A stretch of DNA of 64,000 nt from Maricaulis maris (GCF_036322705.1 NZ_AP027270.1:1799501-1863500), one strand, 5' to 3'. Counted from the stretch's first letter, positions 24,816-34,661 are shown. Notes: generated by a model not told the origin, from the letters alone. Numbers and translations are program-made.

Positions 24816-26177
24816 CTATGCCGCGGCCGCGGCAGCACCGCGGCGGCGCAGGAGCGCAGCCGCCGTGTCGAGGCCGGCCGAGTCCATCAGGCGAACCGTG
24901 ATGTCCAGCCCGTCCTGGGCGGTCGTCCGGTTCTGGCCTTCGCTGCCGACGATCAGGTCGACCAGCATGTCGCCGGCTTCCTGCATCCGTTTTTCAGCCG
25001 CGTCGGCGATCCGCTTCTGGGTCGAGGCGATTGCCGCTGCAGTGGCATGTTTGCGACAGCGACTGAGGAAATAGAGCAGGCCCTCGGCCTTGTCGATCGC
25101 GGCCGTGTTCGGGATCTGGGCCGGGATCACGCGGCCGCTGCGGCCCCGGCGCGGCTCCGGCAGGCCTGAATCGAGGGCCAGCGGCACCTTGGCCAGGATC
25201 TTCTCGACATTGGTCGACGCCTCGGCCCGCAAGCCGAACAGCGACCGGCCCCACCGGCCATCCTTGCGGATGCCGAATTCGGCCGTCATTCCGGTCGAGA
25301 AGGCGACGAATCGGTCAAATACCAGGGCGCAGGCCTTTGCTTCCTCGAGGGTCTGGGGCGGTTGTTTCAGGCGCGCGGCAAAGAAACCGGTATCGTCCAG
25401 CACGGCGTCGCCGACGGCCGCAATCTCGGTCTTCTGCACCACCAGATCGTCATCGCGCCGGCCGATCCGTTTGATGACGCGGAAGATCTGCCAGGGACAA
25501 TCCAGCCGGCCCATGGTCAGGAGCAGGATCCACAGCGCCGCCTCGGGATTGGTTTCCAGCATCTCCTCGTGAAGCCGCATGACGGTCAGGGAGAGATCAT
25601 CGTCGAAATCCTCGATCTTGAGCGGTAGCTCACCCATCGCCCGCGCCAGGTCTTCGCAATTGCTAAAGAGGGTGATCGCAACAGCCAGCATCGTCCGCCC
25701 ATCGGAGCCGAAGCGCTTCAGGAGAGCCGTCATGTCCTTGGGAACCCGGTCCGCCTTGTGCACGGCATCAGCCAGGGCAGCTCCGGCCTGGCGGCGATAG
25801 TCGAACCAGATCGGGTCCGTCTCCGGCCGCTTGCACTTCTTGGCGGCCTCGACCATGCCCGGCGCAAGCTCACGGGCCATCCAGCCCCAGATCTTCGACA
25901 GGTCCTCGCTCGAAAACCGGAAGCGCGAAGGCGGCACAAGGGCGGAATCGCCAACCAGGGGCCGCAAGGGAGACAGGATGTAGGCCTTCGCAAGATCACC
26001 TGCGGGTGTCTGCATCGCCTCGTCCAGCTCGGCAAAAATGCCGCTTAGCGCGGCCGATGACTTGTCCTGGGCCGCCGCAGCCTTCGTCGTCGCCCGCAAT
26101 CTCGCGCGCATGTGCTCGGGCATGGTGCGCCAAAGCGCTTCAAGCTTTGCCCGCTGAGAAGGTGACAGTTTTGTCAT
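24816..26177 (-). CDS. Conserved hypothetical protein, mostly helical
   Basis: A 453-aa soluble protein beginning MTKLSPSQRAKLEALWRTMP and ending in an alanine run. It is almost entirely helical by eye, with no signal peptide or membrane segment, and shows no motif I know. Charged patches such as KIEDFDDDLSLTVMRLHEEM and DCPWQIFRVIKRIGRRDDD are spread through it. It lies 60 bp downstream of the kinase gene and may be the last gene of that run. Function not recognised. Confidence 0.75.
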   Translation of the reverse strand: MTKLSPSQRAKLEALWRTMPEHMRARLRATTKAAAAQDKSSAALSGIFAELDEAMQTPAGDLAKAYILSPLRPLVGDSALVPPSRFRFSSEDLSKIWGWMARELAPGMVEAAKKCKRPETDPIWFDYRRQAGAALADAVHKADRVPKDMTALLKRFGSDGRTMLAVAITLFSNCEDLARAMGELPLKIEDFDDDLSLTVMRLHEEMLETNPEAALWILLLTMGRLDCPWQIFRVIKRIGRRDDDLVVQKTEIAAVGDAVLDDTGFFAARLKQPPQTLEEAKACALVFDRFVAFSTGMTAEFGIRKDGRWGRSLFGLRAEASTNVEKILAKVPLALDSGLPEPRRGRSGRVIPAQIPNTAAIDKAEGLLYFLSRCRKHATAAAIASTQKRIADAAEKRMQEAGDMLVDLIVGSEGQNRTTAQDGLDITVRLMDSAGLDTAAALLRRRGAAAAAA

Positions 26178-26237
26178 GGCCGAGGATACACAGTTTCTTG
26201 CCCACCCTAGTCTTCGACGACTTCGGTTAATGAGCGC

Positions 26238-27623
26238 TTAGCGACCAGTTGCGGGAAGAGAAATACAGGCAGCAAGGCCGCCGAGTTCTGATCTCGACAA
26301 GCTGAGTTCTCCGCCATAGGCCTTGGCCAGGTCCGACACAATTGCCAGACCCAGACCTGAACCGGGTGCCTGCTCATCGAGGCGTACACCGCGCTGAAGC
26401 GCCGAGGCGCACTCATCCTCGGTGAGCCCGGGTCCGTCATCCTCGATTGTCACGGCCAACTCGCGCGGCGCCGTTCTCCCGGCCGTGACATGGACCAGGC
26501 CGCCGGACCATTTGCAGGCATTGTCCATGAGATTGCCGATCATTTCCTCAAGGTCCTGACGCTCGCCCTTGAAGTTCAGCTCCGCCTCGACCTCGGTTGT
26601 GATGCGGATACCGCGAGCCCGGTTGATCTTCTCCAGCGTCCGGGCGAGATCCCCCACGGTTGCACCGAGGGGCGTGCGCGCGCCCAGCGCCTTCGCATGG
26701 GCCGCGGCGCGCGCGCGTCGCAAATGGTGCTCGACCTGCTCGGTCATCACCCCGGTCTGTCGCTGGACCAGGCTCGCCAGCTCGCCCTCCGACGCCCGCG
26801 CCTCATTGGTCAGGACCGCAATCGGCGTCTTGAGCGCGTGCGCCAGATTGCCGACATGGGTCCGCGAACGCTCAACCAGTTCGCGCGAATGGTCGAGCAT
26901 GGCGTTGAGTTCGTCCGCGAGTGGCTGGAGCTCGACCGGAAACTCGCCATCGACCCGGTCCGTATTGCCTTCTCGCACCTCCGCCACGCTGTCGCGCATG
27001 CGCAGGACGGGCGCCAGACCGATCCGGACCTGGAAGAAAACGCCGGCGGCAATGGCGGTGGCAAAGCCGAGAAACATGATGGCCGAGGTGATCGCGAAAT
27101 TGCGCACCTCGCGGTCGGCCGGTTCGCGATCCTCGGCCGCCATCATGATCACCATCTCGGCGCGCGAGGGGAGTTGCACGGCTTGCGCGGTCAGTCGCAG
27201 CGGCTCGCCACTGGGGCCTTTGGTGTCAAAAGCCATCAGCTGACCGGGGCTGGCGAGCGCTGACTGCATCAACGGATCCGGCGGCGACAGGACCTCGTCC
27301 CAGAGCGAGCGCGAGACCACCAGTGACTGATGACCACCGCCCTCCATCTCCGGCCCGTCCATGATCTGCCAGTAGCGGCCGGAAAAGACGCGGTCATAAG
27401 CGGGGTCCGAGGGTCGCCGGGCGAGCGCGATACCACCGCCCGGATCGGTCTCGGCCGCCGCCACCAGCGCCTCGACAACGCTCGATAGACGGTCGTCCAT
27501 CGTTCGCAGCACCGAGCGCTGATAGAGTGTTGTCAGGGCAACCGCGCCCAAAAGCAGGAGGACCAGCGCCCAGGCGGCGGCGCCGGCAAACAGTCTGAAG
27601 GCAAGGGATGCCCGGCGCTTCAC
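26238..27623 (-). CDS. PhoQ-like sensor histidine kinase
   Basis: A 461-aa kinase with TM1 (about 12-34), a periplasmic region of about 130 residues, TM2 (about 170-195), HAMP, HisKA with NLAHALKTPIAVLTNEA (H262) and HATPase_c with NLMDNACKWSGG, DDGPGL and GSGLGLAIV. The ALKTP form of the H-box is typical of PhoQ-like kinases. It overlaps the response regulator by 4 bp and follows a PepSY gene, a set seen in several alphaproteobacteria. The signal is unknown. Confidence 0.9.
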   Translation of the reverse strand: MKRRASLAFRLFAGAAAWALVLLLLGAVALTTLYQRSVLRTMDDRLSSVVEALVAAAETDPGGGIALARRPSDPAYDRVFSGRYWQIMDGPEMEGGGHQSLVVSRSLWDEVLSPPDPLMQSALASPGQLMAFDTKGPSGEPLRLTAQAVQLPSRAEMVIMMAAEDREPADREVRNFAITSAIMFLGFATAIAAGVFFQVRIGLAPVLRMRDSVAEVREGNTDRVDGEFPVELQPLADELNAMLDHSRELVERSRTHVGNLAHALKTPIAVLTNEARASEGELASLVQRQTGVMTEQVEHHLRRARAAAHAKALGARTPLGATVGDLARTLEKINRARGIRITTEVEAELNFKGERQDLEEMIGNLMDNACKWSGGLVHVTAGRTAPRELAVTIEDDGPGLTEDECASALQRGVRLDEQAPGSGLGLAIVSDLAKAYGGELSLSRSELGGLAACISLPATGR

Positions 27624-28297
27624 GAAACCGGGCGTGCCACCGGGTCAACCAGCCGATAGCCCAGACCGCGAACGGTCTCGATCCGGTCGGTGCCGATCTT
27701 CTTGCGCAAGCGGCCGACAAAGACCTCGATCGTATTGCTGTCGCGGTCGAAATCCTGGTCATAGATATGCTCGACCAGCTCGGTGCGCGAGATCACGCGG
27801 TCCTGGTGGTGGGCGAGGTAGGACAGCATGCGGAATTCGTGTGAGGTCACCTTGACCGGCGCGCCGTCGATGAAGACCCGGGCGCCGCGGGTGTCGATGG
27901 ACAGGCCGCCGCACTCGATCGTTGCCGTCGTATGCCCGGCCGCGCGGCGGGTCAGCGCGCGCATGCGGGCCAGCAATTCCTCGGTATGGAACGGCTTGGT
28001 GAGATAGTCGTCGGCGCCGGCATCAAAGCCGGCCACTTTTTCCGACCAGCGGTCGCGCGCCGTCAGGATCAGGACCGGGAAATCCCGGCCGGCCTGGCGC
28101 CAGCGTTCCAGCACGGTCACGCCGTCCATTTTCGGCAGGCCGAGATCAAGCACGACCACGTCATAGGGTTCGGTGTCCCCCATGAAGTGCCCGTCCTCGC
28201 CATCCACGGCGGAATCCACGGCATAGCCCGCATCTTCGAGGGCTCGACCAAGTTGCCGGTTCAGGTCCGGATCGTCTTCAACAACAAGCGCGCGCAT
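27620..28297 (-). CDS. OmpR/PhoP-family response regulator
   Basis: A 225-aa protein: a receiver with EDD (7-9), D51 in VVLDLGLPKMDG and K in LTKPFH, then a winged-helix DNA-binding domain (VTSHEFRMLSYLAHHQDRVISRTELVEHIY, SNTIEVFVGRLRKKIG). It is coupled to the kinase by a 4-bp overlap and lies 9 bp after the PepSY gene. The CTGAAC-N5-CTGAAC repeat upstream of the PepSY gene is a probable target. Confidence 0.93.
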   Translation of the reverse strand: MRALVVEDDPDLNRQLGRALEDAGYAVDSAVDGEDGHFMGDTEPYDVVVLDLGLPKMDGVTVLERWRQAGRDFPVLILTARDRWSEKVAGFDAGADDYLTKPFHTEELLARMRALTRRAAGHTTATIECGGLSIDTRGARVFIDGAPVKVTSHEFRMLSYLAHHQDRVISRTELVEHIYDQDFDRDSNTIEVFVGRLRKKIGTDRIETVRGLGYRLVDPVARPVS

Positions 28298-28306
28298 GAA
28301 TTCCCC

Positions 28307-28648
28307 CTATCGTTCGTAGAGTATCTGCCCGGTGCGGGCATCGGCAACCACATCGACGCGGCGACCATCACGGGTCAGGATCTTGATCACGTAGCGCGGC
28401 TGGGCGCCGCCCTCGAGCTCGGCATCGAGCACGTCGGCACCGGGATAGCGGCGACGCACCTCGCTGATGACGCGCAGGGCCGGCACCACATCACCCTGCC
28501 GCCGCGCATCGCGGGCTTCAGGCGCGGTGTAGCGATCCTGCAGGCTGGCATAGCCGGCAGGCTGGGCCGACGACGCAGGGCCGTCGGCCAGTGCGGGGGC
28601 CGCGAAAACGCTCAGGGCGCCGGCAAGGATCACAAGATGTCTCAACAT
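28307..28648 (-). CDS. Periplasmic PepSY-domain protein
   Basis: A 113-aa protein from the ATG at 28648, with a signal peptide (MLRHLVILAGALSVFAAPALA) and a single PepSY domain at the C-terminus (VVPALRVISEVRRRYPGADVLDAELEG and VDVVADARTGQILYE). It is the first gene of a three-gene unit with the response regulator and kinase. PepSY proteins in this setting are thought to inhibit or modulate the sensor kinase, although that is inferred. Confidence 0.85.
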   Translation of the reverse strand: MLRHLVILAGALSVFAAPALADGPASSAQPAGYASLQDRYTAPEARDARRQGDVVPALRVISEVRRRYPGADVLDAELEGGAQPRYVIKILTRDGRRVDVVADARTGQILYER

Positions 28649-28672
28649 GGCACTCACACTGACGCGTTCACC

Positions 28673-28689
28673 CTGAACCCGTTCTGAAC
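28673..28689 (-). promoter_or_regulatory. Tandem CTGAAC-N5-CTGAAC box upstream of the PepSY gene
   Basis: CTGAAC at 28673-28678 and again at 28684-28689 are spaced 11 bp start to start, 25 bp upstream of the PepSY start codon. The geometry fits an OmpR/PhoP-family dimer site, and the regulator is encoded in the same unit. Confidence 0.5.
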
Positions 28690-28715
28690 AAGATACGACC
28701 AAAACATGACCGTCT

Positions 28716-29618
28716 TCACCGCAGCCCCTTGCGCGGGTCATAGCCTTCCGGCGGCGACCAGGTCTCGAGGAAGGCCTTGAGGGCCTCATCGCTCGCCGGC
28801 AGCGCCACCATCAGGCGGATCAGCTGGTCGCCGCGCTTGCCCTTGGCACCAGCAAACCCCTTGCCGCGCAAGCGCAGCAATGTGCCGGTGCTTGACCCGG
28901 GCGGAACGCGGACATCAACGGGGCCATCGATCGTCGGCGCGCGCACCTTGGCACCCAGTGTCGCTTCCTGGAGGCTGATCGGCAGTTCCAGCCGGACGTC
29001 ATTGCCCTCGCGGGCAAAATACTTGTGTTCCGCTACGCGGATTTCGATCAGCGCGTCACCGGGCTGGCCGCCCGTGGCCGAAGGCTCGCCCTGGCCGCGC
29101 AGACGCAGGACCTGGCCGTCGCTCGCGCCCGACGGCACGGCAACGTCGAGCGTGCGGCCACCTGGCAGCCTGACCCGGTGCTTGCCGCCCTGGGCGGCCT
29201 GCATGAAATCGACCGTCACGCTCTGGCGAATGTCATTGCCCTTGGCCGGCGCCTGTCGCTGGCGACCGCCCCCCTCGCTGCCGAAATCGGTGAACAGGTC
29301 AGAAAAGATATCTTCAAAGCCGCCGCGACCGGCATGGCGCGACTGCCGGAAATTGAACGGACGGCCTCCCGCTCCGGCGCCTGCCCCGCCCATGCCCGGA
29401 TGGAATCCGGCCCGCGACGCCGCATCATACTCGGCCCGTTTTTCCGGGTCAGAGAGAAGTTTGAAAGCCTGGGAGACGTGTTTGAAGCGCTCTTCGGCGG
29501 CGGCATTGCCCGGATTGGAGTCCGGGTGGAGTTCCTTGGCCAGCGTCCGATAAGCCTTGCGGATCTCGTCAGCCGTTGCCGTCTTGGAGACGCCGAGCGT
29601 CTTGTAGGGATCGTCCAT
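28716..29618 (-). CDS. DnaJ-class J-domain protein, CbpA-like
   Basis: A 300-aa co-chaperone. An N-terminal J-domain carries HPD at residues 31-33 (YRTLAKELHPDSNPG), then a Gly/Phe-rich linker, then two DnaJ C-terminal substrate-binding domains (RVRLPGGRTLDVAVPSGASDG; VPPGSSTGTLLRLRGKG). The zinc-finger domain of true DnaJ is absent, so it is of the CbpA type and would stimulate DnaK ATPase. Start taken at the ATG at 29618 rather than a GTG nine bases upstream. Confidence 0.9.
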   Translation of the reverse strand: MDDPYKTLGVSKTATADEIRKAYRTLAKELHPDSNPGNAAAEERFKHVSQAFKLLSDPEKRAEYDAASRAGFHPGMGGAGAGAGGRPFNFRQSRHAGRGGFEDIFSDLFTDFGSEGGGRQRQAPAKGNDIRQSVTVDFMQAAQGGKHRVRLPGGRTLDVAVPSGASDGQVLRLRGQGEPSATGGQPGDALIEIRVAEHKYFAREGNDVRLELPISLQEATLGAKVRAPTIDGPVDVRVPPGSSTGTLLRLRGKGFAGAKGKRGDQLIRLMVALPASDEALKAFLETWSPPEGYDPRKGLR

Positions 29619-29695
29619 GCCCGTCACGCCTTGCCGATGGTAAAACTGGATCAGCCGTCATGTAAGCGGCTTTGCCGGGGATATCAAAGCCGGGC

Positions 29696-32600
29696 TCACA
29701 GATTGAACTCAGCCACGCCCTGCCGCCCCGCACCGACGCGCGCGGAAACCTGCGCGATCCGGACGGTGAGGCTCTCGGGCAAAGCGCCGAGGAGCGCCAC
29801 AAGCTCACCATCGGTCAGGGAGAGACCCGCCTCGCTCGCGATCGGCAGGACCACGACCTGTCCCGCCGCTTCCAGCTCGATCTGCCAGGCCTCGGCCGCC
29901 TCGCCCGGCGGGACATCGGGGGCCGACCAGTCATCGCCGCCGATCCGGGTCTGGCGGATCCAGTCGAGATGGATCGCACCCGCACGACGGGTCAGGCGCA
30001 GATGGACCGGCGCCAGTGGCACAAGATCGGCGAACACTGGCGGGACTGTGCGCGCAGTTGCGGCGGCGTCGAGCGGGGACAGTCCGCTCGCCACCGCGAC
30101 CAGATCCAGGTCGACCCCGCGCTCATGCGGCGCCAGCTCGAGCGGCGCGCAAGCATCATCGAGAACGACCACGCGGCAACCCGCCTCCGCCGCCTGCGCC
30201 TCGCTGGCCCCCAAACCCCGCAGAAGACCGCTGAGCTGATAGCGCCCCGGCGCGTCGAGTACCGCCTGCGTGAAACCGATCACCTCCCAGCAGCCCGGCG
30301 CGGCCTCGACCGCGATCCGGTTACGCCCGCCGAGAACATCCAGCGGGTCCGCACTATCGAGATGCCCGCCTTGCAGCGCGATATCGAGGCGCGCCGCGCG
30401 GTCCCACCGCCCGACCGGTCCGGCCGGCAGGGCGGCGTTCAGCCACCCCATCCGCGCCGGGCGGGTCAGGGTCAGCCGGTGCGTTCCGAAGAGATGCACA
30501 TCGACCGCGCCGGGCCAGGCCTGTGACCAGGCCGCAACCCGCGGGCCATCCCGACTCTCTCCCGATTGCAGGGGCAGATCCAGAAGCTCCACCGCCGGGC
30601 GCAGGCCCGAGACCGGTGGCCATTGCCCGGCCCCGACCTCGCCGGCCGCGAGGGTGATCGTGCGCGGATCGGGACGCGTCAGCTGCGCCGACCGCGCATG
30701 CCGACCGGCCAGCGCCCGAACCTGCCAGTCCTGACCGGCGACCCTCACGCAGTCGCCCGGCTCGACCGCCAGCGCATCGGGCGGCAAGACCAGCTCGAGG
30801 CGCTCGGCCTGCGCATGCGCCGCCGCCAGCCAGTCCGCACACCAGCGCCGCGCCGTGGCGGCATCGGTGATGACGGGGACGGTCAGCCCCTGCGCCTGCA
30901 CCGTCCCGAACGTGTCCCGCGCGGCGGCGTGACCGGTGCGGTAGCTGGCCTGGTCGTCATGAAAACCGAGCCGGACATCCCGGATCAGGTCAAGCGGTGC
31001 CGGATAAAGCCGGGTGACGCTGTCACCGCCATCACCGGCCGGGGCGTCCACAGGATCGCTCAGCAGGTGGGCCGGCTGCACAGGTCCCGCCGACACGAAT
31101 CGAACCCCGGCCGCGCCCTCGATCACCGCGATGCCAAGCAAGTCGAGCAACGGGGTCAGCGCGTCGCGCGCCGGCATCGGGCGGTCAACGAGATAGCCCG
31201 CCACCAGGTCATGCGTCGCCGATGTATCGCGCTCGGCCAGACCGACGGCGTCGGCCATTTCCTCGATGATGGCAGCGACCGGCACCAGTCCGGCGCGACC
31301 GTTGAGCCAGTGCCCCAGACGCCAGTTTGCGCCATCCGACCAGATCTCCGCGCGGGCCGGAAAGTCCGGCCAGGGCCGCGCATCGAAGGCCCAGACATGG
31401 GTCCAGTCCGGCTCGACCATCGGCCCGCCATAGACCGGCGAAAGCGGATTGGCCTCGGCACTTTTCCAATGCGCCAGCAAGGTCTCGAGATAGCGGCGCT
31501 GGATGAGATCATCGCGGACCCCGGTCGTGAACCAGGGCGGTGCGCTTTCCGAGCTCTTGGGATCAATGAAGACATTGGGCTGGTTGGCGCCCTTGTCGAC
31601 CGCCGGACAACCGATCTCGGTCAACCAGACCGGCTTGGACATCGGCACCCAGCCGGTCGGTGTCGCGCTGCGCACCCCGCCGGGCCGGTCATGATGCGGG
31701 TTGGACCACCAGCCGACGAGATCCTTGTAGCGCCAGACCCAGGCCTCGCCATGCTCAGGGTCGCCGATCGGGGTCCGGATCTGGGCGTCGCGATCAGCCG
31801 GGCTGGCATAATACCAGTCATACCCCTCCCCGCCGGCAAGCTGGCTGGCGAGATAGGCGCGGTCATGGGGCCGGCTGGCGAGCGCCGCGTCGAGATGGTC
31901 TGAGCCCTCGCGCCAGTCGGCCAGCGGGACGTAGAAATCGATCGCCACCGCGTCGATTGCCGCATGGCTCCAGAGCGGATCAAGATGGAAGGTCTTGGCG
32001 CCGCCATCGCCCTGGTGGCCGTGATACTCGCTCCAGTCAGCGGCGTAGGAGAGGCGCGTGGCCGGTCCGAGCAGGCTGCGGACCTCACCCGCGAGATCGC
32101 ACAGCGCCGCCACCGCCGGATAGCCCTCATCCGCGCCGGCCGTGGTAAGCGCCACCATTTCCGAACCGATCAGGAAACCCTCCACCCCGCCGGCCGCCGC
32201 GGCCAGCGCGGCGCAGTTCAGGATGAAGCGGCGATAACGCCATTCGGCCGGACCGGAATAGCTCACCTGGCCGGAACCGACAGCAAAATCCGACGCCGTC
32301 GCGGCGCCGAAAAAATCCGCAACCTGAGCGGCCACACCACCGGCGTCCGGACGGATCCGGCCGCGCCAGGGAAAGGCCGGCTGGCCGATACCGCCATCCG
32401 GATCCGGCAGGACGTTGCCGTGCGGGATATCCATCAGGATGAAGGGATAGAGCGTCACCGCGAAACCGCGCGCCTTGAGCGCCTGGATCAGGGCGATCAC
32501 CCCGGCCTCGTCCGGTGTGCCGCCATAGACCGGACGCCCGTCGGCCCGACTGATCAGCCAGGCGCTGTCACGATCCGCGCCGCCCGCTGACCAGGCCTGC

Positions 32601-33460
32601 GGCCGGGTCCGGGTCTCGCGGTCCTCGACGCCGGGACGGATCTCGCAGGAGCCACAACGCCGATCCGTTCCGAACCAGGCCAGCACGATCTGCACCGAGC
32701 GGCAGGCCGGGAGGTCACGCTCCAGATCCTCCAGCGCGGCCAGCACATCGGTCAGGCCACGCCCGTTATGACGATTGAGCGGGGTCTCGGCGCCAGGTCC
32801 GTCGAGGCGCATGACTGGCTCGGGGTTGAGCGCGAACTCACCACTTCCCGGGATGAGGTTGACCCCGCGCACCTGCGCTTCCAGCCCGTCCCCACGGTCA
32901 CCACGAAAAACCTCGACCGAAAGATTGGGGATGCGGTGACCGAATTCATCGAGCGGCATGTCCTCGAACACCAGATAGGCGGTGTCGCGAAAACCCGGCG
33001 CATCGGGCCCCTCGATGGCGGTGATCAGCGGATCGGGCATCTGGTCCTCGGTGCCCGCATGCCAGCGCACCGCAAAGCGCGATCGGTCGAGCAGCGCTCC
33101 ATTGGCCCAGATGCGGCCAATCCCGGCGATCTCGCCCTCGCACAGCCCGACCGCGAAAGAGACCGAATAGGTGAAACGGGTTTCTTTCGGGCCGCCCTTG
33201 CCACCGCCGGCGGTGTCGGAATGCTCGGCAAAGCGAGCCGCCCAGATCACCTGCCCCGCGATCCGCGCCCGGCCCCAGAGCCGCGGCATGGCGGCCCCGT
33301 CGGTCGAGGTCTGGACGGGCAGCTCGATCAGGCGCGGCCCCTCCCGCCCGGACAGCAGCGCGTTGACGGCGGCACTCGCCGCGACCTGCCCCAGCGCCGG
33401 CAGGGCCGAGCGGGCGAGCGACATTGCCGCGCGCCCGGCAGTCAGGACAAGCTGGGCCAT
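29696..33460 (-). CDS. GTA host-specificity / tail tip protein (orfg15)
   Basis: A 1254-aa protein, the largest gene of the cluster. Early residues carry the tail-assembly region (MPRLWGRARIAGQVIWAARF, FTYSVSFAVGLCEGEIAGIGRIWANG). The middle (about 350-760) is the GTA TIM-barrel-like glycoside-hydrolase fold (ILMDIPHGNVLPDP, LIGSEMVALT, LSYAADWSEY, KPVWLTEIGCPAVDKGANQ). A phage tail domain and beta-rich end follow. It forms the tail tip and probably helps penetrate or recognise the recipient envelope. The start is the ATG at 33460, overlapping g14 by 19 bp. No clear terminator is seen after its stop. Confidence 0.93.
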   Translation of the reverse strand: MAQLVLTAGRAAMSLARSALPALGQVAASAAVNALLSGREGPRLIELPVQTSTDGAAMPRLWGRARIAGQVIWAARFAEHSDTAGGGKGGPKETRFTYSVSFAVGLCEGEIAGIGRIWANGALLDRSRFAVRWHAGTEDQMPDPLITAIEGPDAPGFRDTAYLVFEDMPLDEFGHRIPNLSVEVFRGDRGDGLEAQVRGVNLIPGSGEFALNPEPVMRLDGPGAETPLNRHNGRGLTDVLAALEDLERDLPACRSVQIVLAWFGTDRRCGSCEIRPGVEDRETRTRPQAWSAGGADRDSAWLISRADGRPVYGGTPDEAGVIALIQALKARGFAVTLYPFILMDIPHGNVLPDPDGGIGQPAFPWRGRIRPDAGGVAAQVADFFGAATASDFAVGSGQVSYSGPAEWRYRRFILNCAALAAAAGGVEGFLIGSEMVALTTAGADEGYPAVAALCDLAGEVRSLLGPATRLSYAADWSEYHGHQGDGGAKTFHLDPLWSHAAIDAVAIDFYVPLADWREGSDHLDAALASRPHDRAYLASQLAGGEGYDWYYASPADRDAQIRTPIGDPEHGEAWVWRYKDLVGWWSNPHHDRPGGVRSATPTGWVPMSKPVWLTEIGCPAVDKGANQPNVFIDPKSSESAPPWFTTGVRDDLIQRRYLETLLAHWKSAEANPLSPVYGGPMVEPDWTHVWAFDARPWPDFPARAEIWSDGANWRLGHWLNGRAGLVPVAAIIEEMADAVGLAERDTSATHDLVAGYLVDRPMPARDALTPLLDLLGIAVIEGAAGVRFVSAGPVQPAHLLSDPVDAPAGDGGDSVTRLYPAPLDLIRDVRLGFHDDQASYRTGHAAARDTFGTVQAQGLTVPVITDAATARRWCADWLAAAHAQAERLELVLPPDALAVEPGDCVRVAGQDWQVRALAGRHARSAQLTRPDPRTITLAAGEVGAGQWPPVSGLRPAVELLDLPLQSGESRDGPRVAAWSQAWPGAVDVHLFGTHRLTLTRPARMGWLNAALPAGPVGRWDRAARLDIALQGGHLDSADPLDVLGGRNRIAVEAAPGCWEVIGFTQAVLDAPGRYQLSGLLRGLGASEAQAAEAGCRVVVLDDACAPLELAPHERGVDLDLVAVASGLSPLDAAATARTVPPVFADLVPLAPVHLRLTRRAGAIHLDWIRQTRIGGDDWSAPDVPPGEAAEAWQIELEAAGQVVVLPIASEAGLSLTDGELVALLGALPESLTVRIAQVSARVGAGRQGVAEFNL

Positions 33461-33969
33461 GTCATCTCCATCAGGTCTTGAGCGGACCGATCGCGTTCGG
33501 GCGGCTCGGGAAAGGCGAAGGCGGCGACCAGCCGGCGGCGCCACCAGGGCGTCAGCGCCGTCTCGCAGACGCTGCGATGCCAATAGGCATGGATGATCCG
33601 CTGCCGCTGGGAGAGCACGGCGCAATGGCGCGCCGGACCGCCCGGCTCGGCCGCAAACAGCAGAACATCACCCGGACGCGCCTGCGCCTTGTCGATCTCG
33701 GTAAAATGGCGCTGCGCCGCTGCCATGAGTTCACCGGACAGCGGCGTTCCGGACACATCGCGCTGATAGGCCGGGACAGTCTGCGGCTCCTCCCGGTAGA
33801 GCGCCCGCCAGATGCCGCGTACCAGGCCGAGGCAGTCACAGCCCGCACCGAGACAACTGGCCTGGTGACGATAGGGTGTCCCGATCCAGCGCCGGGCTTC
33901 GGCCAGCGCCAGACCTCGCGCGGATACCGGTGCCGGCGCAGCCGCCATGGCAGCCGGACGGGCGTTCAT
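33442..33969 (-). CDS. GTA NlpC/P60 peptidase (orfg14)
   Basis: A 175-aa protein with the NlpC/P60 cysteine-peptidase pattern: WIGTPYRHQASCLGAGCDCLGLV, where the DC at 45-46 supplies the nucleophile, RPGDVLLF, and the histidine region ARHCAVLS, then RIIHAYWHRSV. In GTA particles it is thought to cut peptidoglycan cross-links at the tail tip. An ATG seven codons in is an alternative start. Coupled to g13 by a 4-bp overlap. Confidence 0.92.
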   Translation of the reverse strand: MNARPAAMAAAPAPVSARGLALAEARRWIGTPYRHQASCLGAGCDCLGLVRGIWRALYREEPQTVPAYQRDVSGTPLSGELMAAAQRHFTEIDKAQARPGDVLLFAAEPGGPARHCAVLSQRQRIIHAYWHRSVCETALTPWWRRRLVAAFAFPEPPERDRSAQDLMEMTWPSLS

Positions 33970-34628
33970 CCGGTCAGCTCCCGCGATCCGCCATCGCGGA
34001 CCGGGTCAGCCGCCGGTCCCGCCTGCAGCACATCATTGCCGACCATGTAGGGGAAGCCACGGAAATTCAGCGTGTTGTCGAAACGGTCGCGGCAGGTGGC
34101 GTAAGCCTTGTCGCAACCTCCGGCGAAACCGGGATGGCTCGTCTCGACCCCGCAGCGCGCATCGCCCAGTTCCGCATCACAGCGCCGGGCAAAGACCCGG
34201 CCCGTCACCTGTGACAGGCGATGGGAGAGCCCCAGCAGCTCGGCCTCGAAGCGGCCATCAACCCGGCGGATCTCGCCGAGTTCGCCCTGGCTGCACGTCA
34301 CGCCGGCCCCCGTTGACCAGTCGACCCGCGCGATCTCGACCCGGGCCCCGGCCCACAGGCCGGCTTCCAGGTCCGCATCGCGCAGGATGGCGTCATCGAG
34401 AGCGCCGACCAGCGCGGTCTGATCGGGTGCCAGCCCGCTTTCCGTGGCGACGTCGCTGCCGCCAAATCCGCTACCGGCACGACAGGTCACGCCCTGCCAG
34501 ACGAAATCGCGGTCGTGATCGGTAAAGCCGAATTGCGCTCCGTCGGTCCGGGTCACGATCCAGCAATCGCACAGTGTGGTCACGCCGCTCGCGAGCGCCG
34601 CCTGGATATCCTCCGGCACGTCTTTCAT
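33966..34628 (-). CDS. GTA baseplate hub protein, DUF2163 / BR0599 (orfg13)
   Basis: A 220-aa protein with an N-terminal DUF2163 domain (TTLCDCWIVTRTDG, FGFTDHDRDFVWQGVTCRA, ARVEIARVDWSTG) and the C-terminal BR0599 segment with four cysteines (RRCDAELGDARCGVE, GGCDKAYATCRDRF) and GFPYMVGND. The cysteine set matches the iron-sulfur hub proteins related to lambda gpL. The ATG at 34628 follows AAGGAGG with good spacing, so it is preferred to the GTG at 34634. Confidence 0.93.
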   Translation of the reverse strand: MKDVPEDIQAALASGVTTLCDCWIVTRTDGAQFGFTDHDRDFVWQGVTCRAGSGFGGSDVATESGLAPDQTALVGALDDAILRDADLEAGLWAGARVEIARVDWSTGAGVTCSQGELGEIRRVDGRFEAELLGLSHRLSQVTGRVFARRCDAELGDARCGVETSHPGFAGGCDKAYATCRDRFDNTLNFRGFPYMVGNDVLQAGPAADPVRDGGSRELTG

Positions 34629-34661
34629 GCTCACCTCCTTGCGGCCTCGCCGGCCGCCGGT

